Source of the DNA: Catellatospora methionotrophica
GTDB lineage: Bacteria; Actinomycetota; Actinomycetes; Mycobacteriales; Micromonosporaceae
Direction: 5' to 3'
DNA length: 64,000 nucleotides
Assembly (NCBI RefSeq): GCF_011297335.1
Contig: NZ_JAAOTJ010000018.1
Location: forward strand, 1-64,000
The notes below the pieces were generated by a model. That model was not told where the DNA came from and did not search any database. It saw nothing but the letters and a program-made list of their open reading frames with translations. The position numbers and the translations under genes are program-made. Positions 49,900-57,942 of this stretch are shown one piece after another (within the stretch, counting starts at the first letter, position 1; the number at the start of each line of letters is the position of its first letter).

Positions 49900-52800
49900 T
49901 CAGGACCCGTAGACGTCGAACTCCCACAGCGAGTAGCCCCACTGGGTGGCCCGGGCCGTGCCGTTGATCCGCACGTAGCGGCCCGCGCCGGACACGGTCA
50001 GGTCGTCGACGCCGCCGTTGCCGGTGGTGGTGGACGAGACCGTGGTCCAGGTGCTGTTGTCGTTGGAGACCTGCACCTGGTAGGCCGTGGCGTACGCGGT
50101 CTCCCAGTTCAGGACCACGCGGCTGACGTTGCGGGTCTGGCCGAGGTCGACGGTGATCCACTGCGGGTCGGCGTAGAGGCTGCTCCACCGGGTGGTGGTG
50201 CTGCCGTCCACGACGTTGCCGGGCACGTTGGCCCCGGCCTCGGTGCTGGACGCCGTCACCGGCCGGTTGCGCGACAGCAGGGTCGCGCCGCTGGCCGGGG
50301 TCCCGTAGACGTTCAGGTCGAACAGCGAGTAGCCGTACTGGGTCAGGCCGCGCGCGGTGCCGTAGACGCGCACGTAGCGGCCGGTGCCGGTGACGTTGAC
50401 GTCGTCGATGCCGCCGTCGCCGGTGGCCGTCGAGAACACCGACGTCCACGCGCTGTTGTCCGGCGATACCTCGACCCGGTAGGCCTTGCCGTACGCGGCC
50501 TCCCAGTTGATCCGGACCCGGTTGACGTTGTACGACGCGCCCAGGTCCACGGTGATCCACTGCGGGTCGGCGTACAGGCTGCTCCAGCGGGTGGCGGCGT
50601 TGCCGTCGACCGCGTTGGCGGCCACGTTCGCACCCGCCTCCGTGCTGGACGCCGTCACCAGGCGGCCCTGCGCCAGGTCCTGGCCGCCGGTCGGCGGGGT
50701 GCTGCCGACGCCGCTGCCGACGAACGTGTAGCTGTCCACGTCGTACAGCGCGCCGGTGCCCGACCCGGTGAACACCAGGTACAGGTCGTGCGTGCCGTCG
50801 TCGGGCTTCGTCACCGGGGCGGTGACCTCGGTGTAGTTGTCCCAGCCGCCGGTGCCGGGCACGGTGACCCGGGCGACCTCGGGACCGGTGACCGAGTCGT
50901 ACCGGAAGGACAGCACGCCGCCCGCTCCGGCCGAGGAGACCCGCGCCTTGACGCTGGTGATGCCCTTCAGGCTGACGCCGTGGTGGCGTACGCTCTCGCC
51001 GTTCTGGATGTCGCCCAGCCGCTTGCCGCCCTCGGCGGCGGCCTGGTCGACCACCTTGGGACCGTTGAGGGTCACGTAGTGCTCGGCCTGCCACTGCTTG
51101 GGCCACAGGGTGAGCTGCTGCTCGCCGGTCAGCGGCACGGTGCCGGACGCGCCCCGGTCGGTGTAGCTGCCCCGGACGACGAAGAACTGCACCGCGTCGA
51201 GCCCGGCGTGGATCGGGCCGGTGTTGAAGGTGAAGCCGCAACCGGTGCCCTGGCCCTCCTCGTGCGCGTGTTCCTGGTGCCCGAGCGCGACCCGGACGAC
51301 GACGTTGCCGCAGGCGATGGTGCCGTCCTGGGCGTCGGTCGACGCGGCGGTCGCGGTGACGTCGTCGCCCCAGCCGTAGATGCCGCCGTTGGGGATCGAG
51401 CCGACGGTGGTCACCGGCCGGTTGTTGCCGACCACGATGGGGATCTGGACGCTGCCCGACCGGCCGGTGCCGTCGTTGACCGTCAGCCGGGCCCGCTTGT
51501 CGCCGACCGTCGTGTACGTGTACGACGGGTTCGCCGCCGTGGAGTCGGTGGTGCCGTTGCTGTCGAAGTCCCAGGCGTAGGTCAGCGGGTCGCCGTCGGG
51601 GTCGCTGCTGCCCGCGCTGGAGAAGGTCACCGCGAGCGGCGCGAGGCCGTTGTCGCGGTTGGCCGTGGCCACGGCGATCGGCGAGCGCCCGCCCGCCACG
51701 TAGTTGATTTTGTACAGGCCCGCCGCGGCGTCGCCGGAGAAGTAGCCGTTGCCGTATTCGAGCAGGTAGAGCGACCCGTCGGGGCCGAACTCCATGTCGA
51801 TCGGGTGCACCAGCTGCATGCCGGACACCACCGGCTCGATGACCGTCGGGTTGCCGGTGACCGGGTTGCCGTTGTCGAACTGGACCTCCTTGATCCAGTT
51901 GCGGCAGTACTCGGTGATGATCAGCTTGTTGTCGTAGTAGGCCGGCCACTTCACCGTGGAGTTCAGGTTCGGGTTGTAGTGGTAGACCTCGGCGTGGTTG
52001 GGCGAGCCGCAGCCGCCCGGGTTGTCCAGCGCGGGCCACTCGCGGCTGCCGCCGTGCTGCTCCCAGACCAGGGCGGGCTTGGTCGGCGGGAGCTGCTGCA
52101 GGCCGGTGTTGCGCGGGGAGTTGTTGACCGGGCCGGTGGCCCCGCCGCACGGGAACCAGCCGCGCGGGGCGTTGGCCGCGAAGTCCCAGTCGTTGTAGGC
52201 GACGTTCGGGCCGCCGCAGTAGGGCCAGCCGTAGTTGCCGGGGCCGGTGGCGCGGTTGTACTCGTCGTAGGCGGCCGGGCCCCGGTTGGCGACGGTCGCC
52301 CCGGCGTCCGGTCCGACCTCGCCCCAGTACAGGGTGTTGCCGGCCTGCTTGTCGACCCAGATCCGGTACGGGTTGCGGTTGCCCATGGTGTAGATCTCGG
52401 GCCGGGTGTTGGCCGTGCCCTGCGCGAACAGGTTCCCGGCCGGGATGGTGTACGTCCCGTTGCTCTCCGGGTGGATGCGGTTGATCTTCCCGCGCAGGTC
52501 GTTGGTGTTGCCCGAGGTGCGCTGGGCGTCGTACTGCGCGTCGCGCGAGGTGCGCTCGTCGATGGGGGCCATGCCCGCGGAGTCGCCGCCGGAGTTGGTG
52601 TTGTCACCCACCGCGAAGTACAGGTTGTTGTTGCTGTCCCAGGTCATCGAGCCCGCGGAATGGCAGCACAGCCGCCGCTCGGTCGGCCACTCGATGAGCT
52701 TGGTCTCGCTCGCCGCGTCCAGCACGTTGGTGGACGTGTTGAAGGTGAACCGGGAGATCCGGTTGACCAGCGGCGTGGCCACCGGGGAGTAGAACAGGTA

Positions 52801-53175
52801 CACCCAGCGGTTGCTGGTGAACTGCGGGTGCAGCGTGATGCCGATCAGGCCGTCCTCGAACCGGGCGTCGAGCTGCAGTGTCAGCGCCACGGTGGTGGAG
52901 TTGGTGGCCGGGTTGTAGAGCCGGACCTGACCGCCGCCGGAGCTGGTGCCCCGGTTGATGTAGAGGACCTTGCCGTCGGGCAGCACGGACAGCTCGATCG
53001 GCTCGCCCATGGACAGTCCGCCGTCCAGCTTCACCTTCTCGAAGCTGGAGGTGGCGGGCGGCGCGGCGGCGGCCGGCGCGGGGATCGCGACGACGTTGAC
53101 GACCGCGGCCGCCACGCTCGCGAGCATCATCAGGGCCAGGCCCGCGGCCAGGCGCGGGCGGGTACTTCGAGGCAT
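49900..53175 (-). CDS. Secreted PQQ-dependent sugar dehydrogenase with PKD, CBM6-like and two F5/8 type C modules
   Basis: A 1091-residue exported protein. A signal peptide (to about residue 38) precedes a propeller domain (about 45-490): ARFEDGLIGITLHPQFTSNRWVYLF, LCCHSAGSMTWDSNNNLYFAVGDN, NTRPEIYTMGNRNPYRIWVD, NYGWPYCGG. A PKD domain (about 500-580), an Ig-like region with HQEHAHEEG, a CBM6-like module (about 700-840) and two F5/8 type C domains follow. It is a paralogue of the dehydrogenase at 44815-47643, with a different C-terminal binding module. The ATG at 53175 (MPRSTRPRLAAG) gives a normal signal peptide. No PQQ synthesis genes are nearby, so the cofactor must come from elsewhere. 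Confidence 0.85.
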   Translation of the reverse strand: MPRSTRPRLAAGLALMMLASVAAAVVNVVAIPAPAAAAPPATSSFEKVKLDGGLSMGEPIELSVLPDGKVLYINRGTSSGGGQVRLYNPATNSTTVALTLQLDARFEDGLIGITLHPQFTSNRWVYLFYSPVATPLVNRISRFTFNTSTNVLDAASETKLIEWPTERRLCCHSAGSMTWDSNNNLYFAVGDNTNSGGDSAGMAPIDERTSRDAQYDAQRTSGNTNDLRGKINRIHPESNGTYTIPAGNLFAQGTANTRPEIYTMGNRNPYRIWVDKQAGNTLYWGEVGPDAGATVANRGPAAYDEYNRATGPGNYGWPYCGGPNVAYNDWDFAANAPRGWFPCGGATGPVNNSPRNTGLQQLPPTKPALVWEQHGGSREWPALDNPGGCGSPNHAEVYHYNPNLNSTVKWPAYYDNKLIITEYCRNWIKEVQFDNGNPVTGNPTVIEPVVSGMQLVHPIDMEFGPDGSLYLLEYGNGYFSGDAAAGLYKINYVAGGRSPIAVATANRDNGLAPLAVTFSSAGSSDPDGDPLTYAWDFDSNGTTDSTAANPSYTYTTVGDKRARLTVNDGTGRSGSVQIPIVVGNNRPVTTVGSIPNGGIYGWGDDVTATAASTDAQDGTIACGNVVVRVALGHQEHAHEEGQGTGCGFTFNTGPIHAGLDAVQFFVVRGSYTDRGASGTVPLTGEQQLTLWPKQWQAEHYVTLNGPKVVDQAAAEGGKRLGDIQNGESVRHHGVSLKGITSVKARVSSAGAGGVLSFRYDSVTGPEVARVTVPGTGGWDNYTEVTAPVTKPDDGTHDLYLVFTGSGTGALYDVDSYTFVGSGVGSTPPTGGQDLAQGRLVTASSTEAGANVAANAVDGNAATRWSSLYADPQWITVDLGASYNVNRVRINWEAAYGKAYRVEVSPDNSAWTSVFSTATGDGGIDDVNVTGTGRYVRVYGTARGLTQYGYSLFDLNVYGTPASGATLLSRNRPVTASSTEAGANVPGNVVDGSTTTRWSSLYADPQWITVDLGQTRNVSRVVLNWETAYATAYQVQVSNDNSTWTTVSSTTTGNGGVDDLTVSGAGRYVRINGTARATQWGYSLWEFDVYGS

Positions 53176-53499
53176 GGGTCGCTCCGGATCAGTGGGGGTC
53201 GGCTGGTGCGGGACGGGGACCGAAGGGGTGCGCGACCGTCCCGGCGACCGGCCACTGATCTGGCGCGGAGCACGGTGGATCTCGGCGATGGGTGCCATGA
53301 CGCGTTCCCTCGGGGTCGGGCGTCCGGGCGGTCCGTGACGTGCCGCCCGTGGAGGCGGAACGCCCGGTGCCGTCCGGGCCACCGGGTTCCCGCTGGGTGT
53401 GCGGGAACCCGGACGGTCGGCTCGGAGCCGGGTCGCCGAATGCTCGGCTCCGAAGTGGCGTATGCGCAGGGCCGGAGCTGGTCCGGCCCTGCGCGGGGC
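53176..53499. other. 324-base spacer with three tandem hairpins
   Basis: This spacer lies between the larger PQQ dehydrogenase (start 53175) and the GH95-like gene (end 53500), both minus strand. It contains three inverted repeats. The last is a perfect 13-bp stem (53464-53476 with 53482-53494) right after the GH95-like stop. Next is a 9-bp stem around 53418-53450, and then an 11-bp stem (53382-53392 with 53402-53412). No further gene is supported. Together they look like a strong terminator array followed by the dehydrogenase promoter. Confidence 0.6.
53464..53494. terminator. 13-bp perfect hairpin terminator after the GH95-like gene
   Basis: Arms 53464-53476 and 53482-53494 pair perfectly with a 5-nt loop, 5 nt beyond the stop of the GH95-like gene. 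Confidence 0.8.
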
Positions 53500-56400
53500 T
53501 CAGAGTGTGATCATTTCGAACTTCTCCCAGGGGCCGATGGACGCGCGGTTGGCGACGAGCGCCGCAGCGCCGCCGTTCTCGGCCACCACGTACTGGTTGT
53601 TGACGGTGGCGCGCAGGCTCACCGTGTTGTCGGCGTTGCGCACCAGGGCGAAGGTCTCCCAGGAGCCCGCTGAGGCCCGGTTGGCCAGCAGCGGGTTGGC
53701 TCCGGCGTTCTCCGCGCAGACGAACTGGCTGTTCGACCGGGCGCGCAGCGCGATGTTGCCGTTGCCGAGGTCGCTCACCTGGAACTGCTGCGCCGTGCCG
53801 ACCGTGGCCGCGTTGGCGATCAGGGCCGTGGTGGCGTTGGCCGCGGTGACGTACTGCCCGTTGGCCTGGGCTTTCAGGGCGACGTAGCCGGTGGCGGGTG
53901 GGGTGCCGCCGGTGGTGATGCGCAGCGCGTCCACGATCGCGACGGCCGTGGCCTTGTTGACGATCCGGATGGTGTGCTGCCCGTTGCTCAGCCCGGTCTT
54001 CGACCAGACGACCGCCTGCGCCTGCCGGGCGCCGGAGACGTACAGGTTGACGTTGGCCTGGAGCACGTTGTCCAGGTACACGTCGACGTTGCCCATGTCG
54101 CCGTTGCGCTCGGACAGGTACTCGATCCCGGTGCCGGTGAACGTGTACGAGGCCGCGGCGTTGACGGTGTTGGTGTGGTGGGTGTCGTCGTTGTAGTCGC
54201 CGTAGCCCCGGGCGGTGGTGTGGTACCAGCCCGCGTCGTAGGTCAGGTCGGTGTCGTTGACGAGCCCGCCGCCACCGCCGCCGCCGGGAGTGCCCAGGCC
54301 CAGCGTCGAAGCCGTGTTGAGCAGTGACTTCTGGGCGTTGTTGGCGGTGCCGGTCAGCGTGGTGGCGCTGTAGGTCGACAGCGGCTTCGCGGTGCGCTCG
54401 ACCACGTACACCGTGTTCGCGGCGGTGGCGAAGCTGACCTCGGCCGCCGAGGACGTGGTGATGATCGCGTTGTCGGACGTGCGGCGCACCTGGACCTGCT
54501 GGGTGCCCCACGGGTTGACGACGGTGGCGTTCTTGCCGAACTGGCTGCGCAGCCCGACGTACTTGACCTCACCGGCCTCGCGCTCCGAGCTGACCAGGAA
54601 GCCGTCCTTGGCCAGCAGGGTGAACTTGCCGACGAAGGAGGAGGCGGTGGGCGGCGCCGGGAACACCCTGATCTTGTCGTTGTAGCTCTGCAGCAGCGAC
54701 TCGTTCATGGCGACCAGGTGGATGCCCAGGTACTCGAACACCCCGTTGGTGTTGTTGGTCATGCCGTTGGGGTAGTTCTGGTAGCGCTGCAGCATGGTCC
54801 GCATGCCGTTGAACGCCTGGTCGCCCAGGCCCAGGCGGGCCGCCTGCGCGTGGTCGTTGGCCCACACGTTGGCGTACGGGTTGGGCCGCACGTTCCACGT
54901 GTTGACCGCGGTGTTGTAGTCGGAGAAGCCGATGCCGGTGCGGTCGTAGGGCCAGATCAGCTCGGCCGACACGTTCTCACCGTTGCGGACCTGCGACGAC
55001 GGCGGGTCGTGCGGCAGGTAGGCGTTGTTGCTCAGCTGGTACGGCCACAGGTTGTCGACCAGGTTCTGCCAGCCCGCGCGCAGCCCACTGTCCAGGCCGA
55101 GCTGCGTGCTGACCTGGATGGTCAGCGGGGCCAGCAGCCGCACCGCGGCCAGGTCGGTGATCGCGTTGCGCACGTCCCAGTAGGTCTCGTGGGCATTGCT
55201 GTTGACCATCTGGTACTTGCCGTTGATCAGCTGGAACCGGTTCTGGTAGAACCGCAGCGCGTCCTTCATGTACGGGTACACGGTGTTCTGCAGGTACGCG
55301 GTGTCGTTGGTGTACCGGTACTGCAGGTACATGTTGTACGCGACCTCGGTGCCGGTGGAGTAGATGTCGTTGACGTAGTCGCTGCCCACGGTGCCGCGGG
55401 CGTTGCCGTCCCAGCCCATCGTCTCGGGCACCCACAGCGAGTCGGTGCCGTACCTGGTCTGCGTGTACGCCTTGAGCGCGGTGTAGTTGCGGCTGTAGAG
55501 CCGGTTGAACACCGCCATCATGTCGGCGTGGTTGCTGGCCAGGAACGAGTTGTAGACGTCGCGCTGGTTCCAGTACCAGTAGCCGTTGCTCCACTTGGTC
55601 TGGTCGCCGGTGGCCCGGAACACGCCGTTGATGAAGTGCACCGGGTAGTTGCCGTACCCGCCCGCCGCGATCATGTACGTGGACAGGTAGTACACGTTCT
55701 CCAGGTAGTCGGCGTCGCCGGCGGCGTTCGAGTACTGCACGAACGACCTGCCCCAGAAGCTGTGCCACCAGTTCTTGTAGTTCGTGAACGTGGTGTTGTA
55801 TCCCGTCGACTTGGCCGAGGCGAGCTGGTTCTTGGCTTGCGCGACCGAGTCCAGGCCGGGCGAGTTGATTCGGCTGGCCGCGGTGAACCAGATGGTGTAA
55901 CTCGACGACGGCGTGATCGACAGCCGCACCCGGGTGCCGTTGACCACCGAGGCGCTGTAGGACGCGCCCTCGACGGTCGCGGCGAAGGTGTAGCCGAAGT
56001 TGTTCGGGTCGGCCTGGCCGCGGCTGAACCAGGCTGCCGACGAGTCGCTGCCGGTGGACACGGTGCGCCAGGTCGTCAGGTTGGGCACGTCGGCGCTGTT
56101 GGAGACCCCGTTCGGGTCCCACAGGCTCAGCTCCAGCGTCGCGGCCGACACCCCGCCACGGGTGTCGTCGACGTGGATGCCCATCACCTCGGAGTTGGGC
56201 GCACCCATGATCGTGACGGTGCGGTTGCTGTCGTACTTCGTGCTCAGCGTGCCGTCGTACAGCGACAGTCGCTGGGAGAAGGTGCTCGACCCGGCGTCCA
56301 GCGCGGGGCTGGTGTTGAAGTTGAGCTGGCCGGCCGCGAACGCCGACTGCTGCGACAGGTCGACGCCGGAGACCTGCGCGGTGATGCCGTTCTGGGACCA

Positions 56401-56643
56401 GACCATGGCCCCGGTGCGGCCGTTGCCGACGGTGAGCCCGTGCAGCGGGTTGGTGTTCTGGCGGTGGTAGACGAGGTCGTGCTTGGACAGGTAGCCGGCG
56501 TAGTTGACGTTGAGGGCGCCGGTGGCGGAGTTGAACGCGGCATCGGTCGGCGATGCCAGGGCGGGCGCGGCGGGGACGGCAGCGCCCAGGCCTGCGGCGA
56601 CGACCGCCGCCAGGGCCAGGCGTAACGACTTGCTGAGGTTCAT
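53500..56643 (-). CDS. Secreted GH95-like (alpha/alpha-barrel) glycoside hydrolase with galactose-binding-like and beta-trefoil modules
   Basis: A 1047-residue exported protein. A signal peptide (LALAAVVAAGLGAAVPAAPALA) precedes a beta-sandwich (about 50-290) that opens NTNPLHGLTVGNGRTGAMVW, as in GH95 and related clan enzymes. An alpha/alpha barrel follows (about 300-660) with YWYWNQRDVYNSF, GWDGNARGTVG and NAHETYWDVRNAITDLAAVRLL. Then come a Gly-rich linker, a galactose-binding-like domain (about 815-925) and a beta-trefoil (about 930-1047). GH95 includes alpha-L-fucosidases and alpha-L-galactosidases; the exact activity is not certain and related barrels are possible. The shared TATCCTATAGGATA element lies about 64 nt upstream of the start. 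Confidence 0.75.
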   Translation of the reverse strand: MNLSKSLRLALAAVVAAGLGAAVPAAPALASPTDAAFNSATGALNVNYAGYLSKHDLVYHRQNTNPLHGLTVGNGRTGAMVWSQNGITAQVSGVDLSQQSAFAAGQLNFNTSPALDAGSSTFSQRLSLYDGTLSTKYDSNRTVTIMGAPNSEVMGIHVDDTRGGVSAATLELSLWDPNGVSNSADVPNLTTWRTVSTGSDSSAAWFSRGQADPNNFGYTFAATVEGASYSASVVNGTRVRLSITPSSSYTIWFTAASRINSPGLDSVAQAKNQLASAKSTGYNTTFTNYKNWWHSFWGRSFVQYSNAAGDADYLENVYYLSTYMIAAGGYGNYPVHFINGVFRATGDQTKWSNGYWYWNQRDVYNSFLASNHADMMAVFNRLYSRNYTALKAYTQTRYGTDSLWVPETMGWDGNARGTVGSDYVNDIYSTGTEVAYNMYLQYRYTNDTAYLQNTVYPYMKDALRFYQNRFQLINGKYQMVNSNAHETYWDVRNAITDLAAVRLLAPLTIQVSTQLGLDSGLRAGWQNLVDNLWPYQLSNNAYLPHDPPSSQVRNGENVSAELIWPYDRTGIGFSDYNTAVNTWNVRPNPYANVWANDHAQAARLGLGDQAFNGMRTMLQRYQNYPNGMTNNTNGVFEYLGIHLVAMNESLLQSYNDKIRVFPAPPTASSFVGKFTLLAKDGFLVSSEREAGEVKYVGLRSQFGKNATVVNPWGTQQVQVRRTSDNAIITTSSAAEVSFATAANTVYVVERTAKPLSTYSATTLTGTANNAQKSLLNTASTLGLGTPGGGGGGGLVNDTDLTYDAGWYHTTARGYGDYNDDTHHTNTVNAAASYTFTGTGIEYLSERNGDMGNVDVYLDNVLQANVNLYVSGARQAQAVVWSKTGLSNGQHTIRIVNKATAVAIVDALRITTGGTPPATGYVALKAQANGQYVTAANATTALIANAATVGTAQQFQVSDLGNGNIALRARSNSQFVCAENAGANPLLANRASAGSWETFALVRNADNTVSLRATVNNQYVVAENGGAAALVANRASIGPWEKFEMITL
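53503..53886. repeat. Fascin-like beta-trefoil module, copy C
   Basis: Third copy, C-terminal in the GH95-like enzyme. It shares ATTALIANAATVGT and VAENGGAAALVANRASIGPW-type segments with the other two. Confidence 0.7.
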
Positions 56644-56859
56644 GGGGGAAAACCTCCGCGAAAAAGGGGGGCAGATTTCCGGCGTGTTACCGGACCGTGT
56701 ATGAAATATCCTATAGGATAGATGAAGATCAGGTTAAGACATGTCGCTACTTGTATCGAAATTGGTGACCTCAGTGGAAATGTGAGCGATCCTGTTGTCT
56801 TGCACCGACTCTGGGCCGCCCGACCCGGTCACCGCAGCGCCTACGTCACCCGCGTCACC
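56644..56859. other. Spacer between the GH95-like gene and the ebo-type operon
   Basis: This 216-base gap holds the promoter and operator of the GH95-like gene and the 3' end of the polyprenyl synthetase unit. It is AT-richer from about 56700 to 56770. No gene is supported. Confidence 0.5.
56703..56720. promoter_or_regulatory. Operator centred on ATCCTATAGGAT, copy 2
   Basis: TATCCTATAGGATA (56707-56720) is a perfect 14-bp palindrome about 64 nt upstream of the GH95-like start. GAAATATCCTATAGGAT (56703-56719) is identical, on the opposite strand, to the copy before the CUT2 transporter operon. This implies co-regulation by one sugar-responsive repressor. Confidence 0.75.
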
Positions 56860-57942
56860 TCACACCGATCTGCTCGCCACGAAGTCGGCCAGCGCCCCCA
56901 GCGCCTGCCGCGACTCCTCCGCCACCTCCAGGAACTCCAGCGCCCGCAGCGACTCGGCGCGGGCCGCCTCGATCCGCTCCTCCACCGCCGCCAGCGCCCC
57001 CGACTCGGCCATCACGGCGCGTACCTGGGCAGCGCCCGCCTCGTCCAGACCCGCGTCGCCCACGTGTGCCGACAGCACCGCACGCGAACGCACATCCCCC
57101 CGCGCGAACGCCTCCGCCAGCAGCGTCGTCGGTTTGGCCTGGCGCAGGTCGTCCAGCACCGACTTGCCCGTGCGCGCCGGGTCGCCGAACACCCCGAGCA
57201 CGTCGTCGCGCAGCTGGAACGCCTCGCCCAGCGGCTCCCCGAACGCCGCCAGCCCGTCCAGCACCGCGTCCGACGCCCCGGCCAGCACGGCGCCGATCTG
57301 CAGCGGCCGCACCACCGAGTACCGGGCCGTCTTCAGCTGCATCACCCGCGCCGCGCGCTGGCGCGCCCCGGACCCGAAGTCGCCCATGGCCTGCGCGACG
57401 ACCTCCAGGTACTCCCCCGCCACGGCCTCGGCCCGCATCACCGCGAACAGCCGCTGCGCCTGCGCCAGCCGCACGGGCGTGGCCGGGCACCCGGCCAGCA
57501 GCTCCTCGGCCCACATGGCGCACAGGTCCCCGCACAGCAGCGCGGTGTTGCGCCCGAACGAGCGCGCGTCACCGCGCCAGCCGTGCGCGGCGTGCGCGGC
57601 GGCGAACTCCTCGTGCATCGAAGGCTGCCCCCGGCGGCGGCTGCCCGCGTCGATGATGTCGTCGTGGATCAGCGCGAAGCAGTGGAACAGCTCCAGCGCC
57701 GCCCCGGCCGTCACGGCGGCCTGGTCCTCGCCCCGCTCCTCAGGCGCGGCCACCCCGCGCCAGCCCCAGTAGCAGAATGCCGGCCGCAGCCGCTTGCCCC
57801 CGGTGAGGATGAACCGCCGCACCGTGTCCAGCATCGGCCGCAGATCATCGTCGGGCCACAGCAGCCGCTGCCCGTCCACGAACCCGGCCAGCACGGCGTC
57901 GATCCTGGCCGCCAACGGCGTAGGCGCGGGCGCGACCGTCAC
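56860..57942 (-). CDS. Polyprenyl synthetase (trans-isoprenyl diphosphate synthase)
   Basis: A 360-residue cytosolic enzyme that chains isopentenyl diphosphate onto an allylic primer. The first Asp-rich motif is DDIID (residues 94-98) with the Arg pair two residues on (GSRRRGQPS); the second is RDDVLGVFGD. FARM-type residues before the first motif (LELFHCFALIHDD) suggest a medium chain, with length not fixed. It is the last gene of the ebo-type operon and overlaps the EboF-like gene by 4 nt (GTGA). It may supply the prenyl chain used by the UbiA enzyme. The GTG at 57942 gives a family-typical start. Confidence 0.92.
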   Translation of the reverse strand: MTVAPAPTPLAARIDAVLAGFVDGQRLLWPDDDLRPMLDTVRRFILTGGKRLRPAFCYWGWRGVAAPEERGEDQAAVTAGAALELFHCFALIHDDIIDAGSRRRGQPSMHEEFAAAHAAHGWRGDARSFGRNTALLCGDLCAMWAEELLAGCPATPVRLAQAQRLFAVMRAEAVAGEYLEVVAQAMGDFGSGARQRAARVMQLKTARYSVVRPLQIGAVLAGASDAVLDGLAAFGEPLGEAFQLRDDVLGVFGDPARTGKSVLDDLRQAKPTTLLAEAFARGDVRSRAVLSAHVGDAGLDEAGAAQVRAVMAESGALAAVEERIEAARAESLRALEFLEVAEESRQALGALADFVASRSV

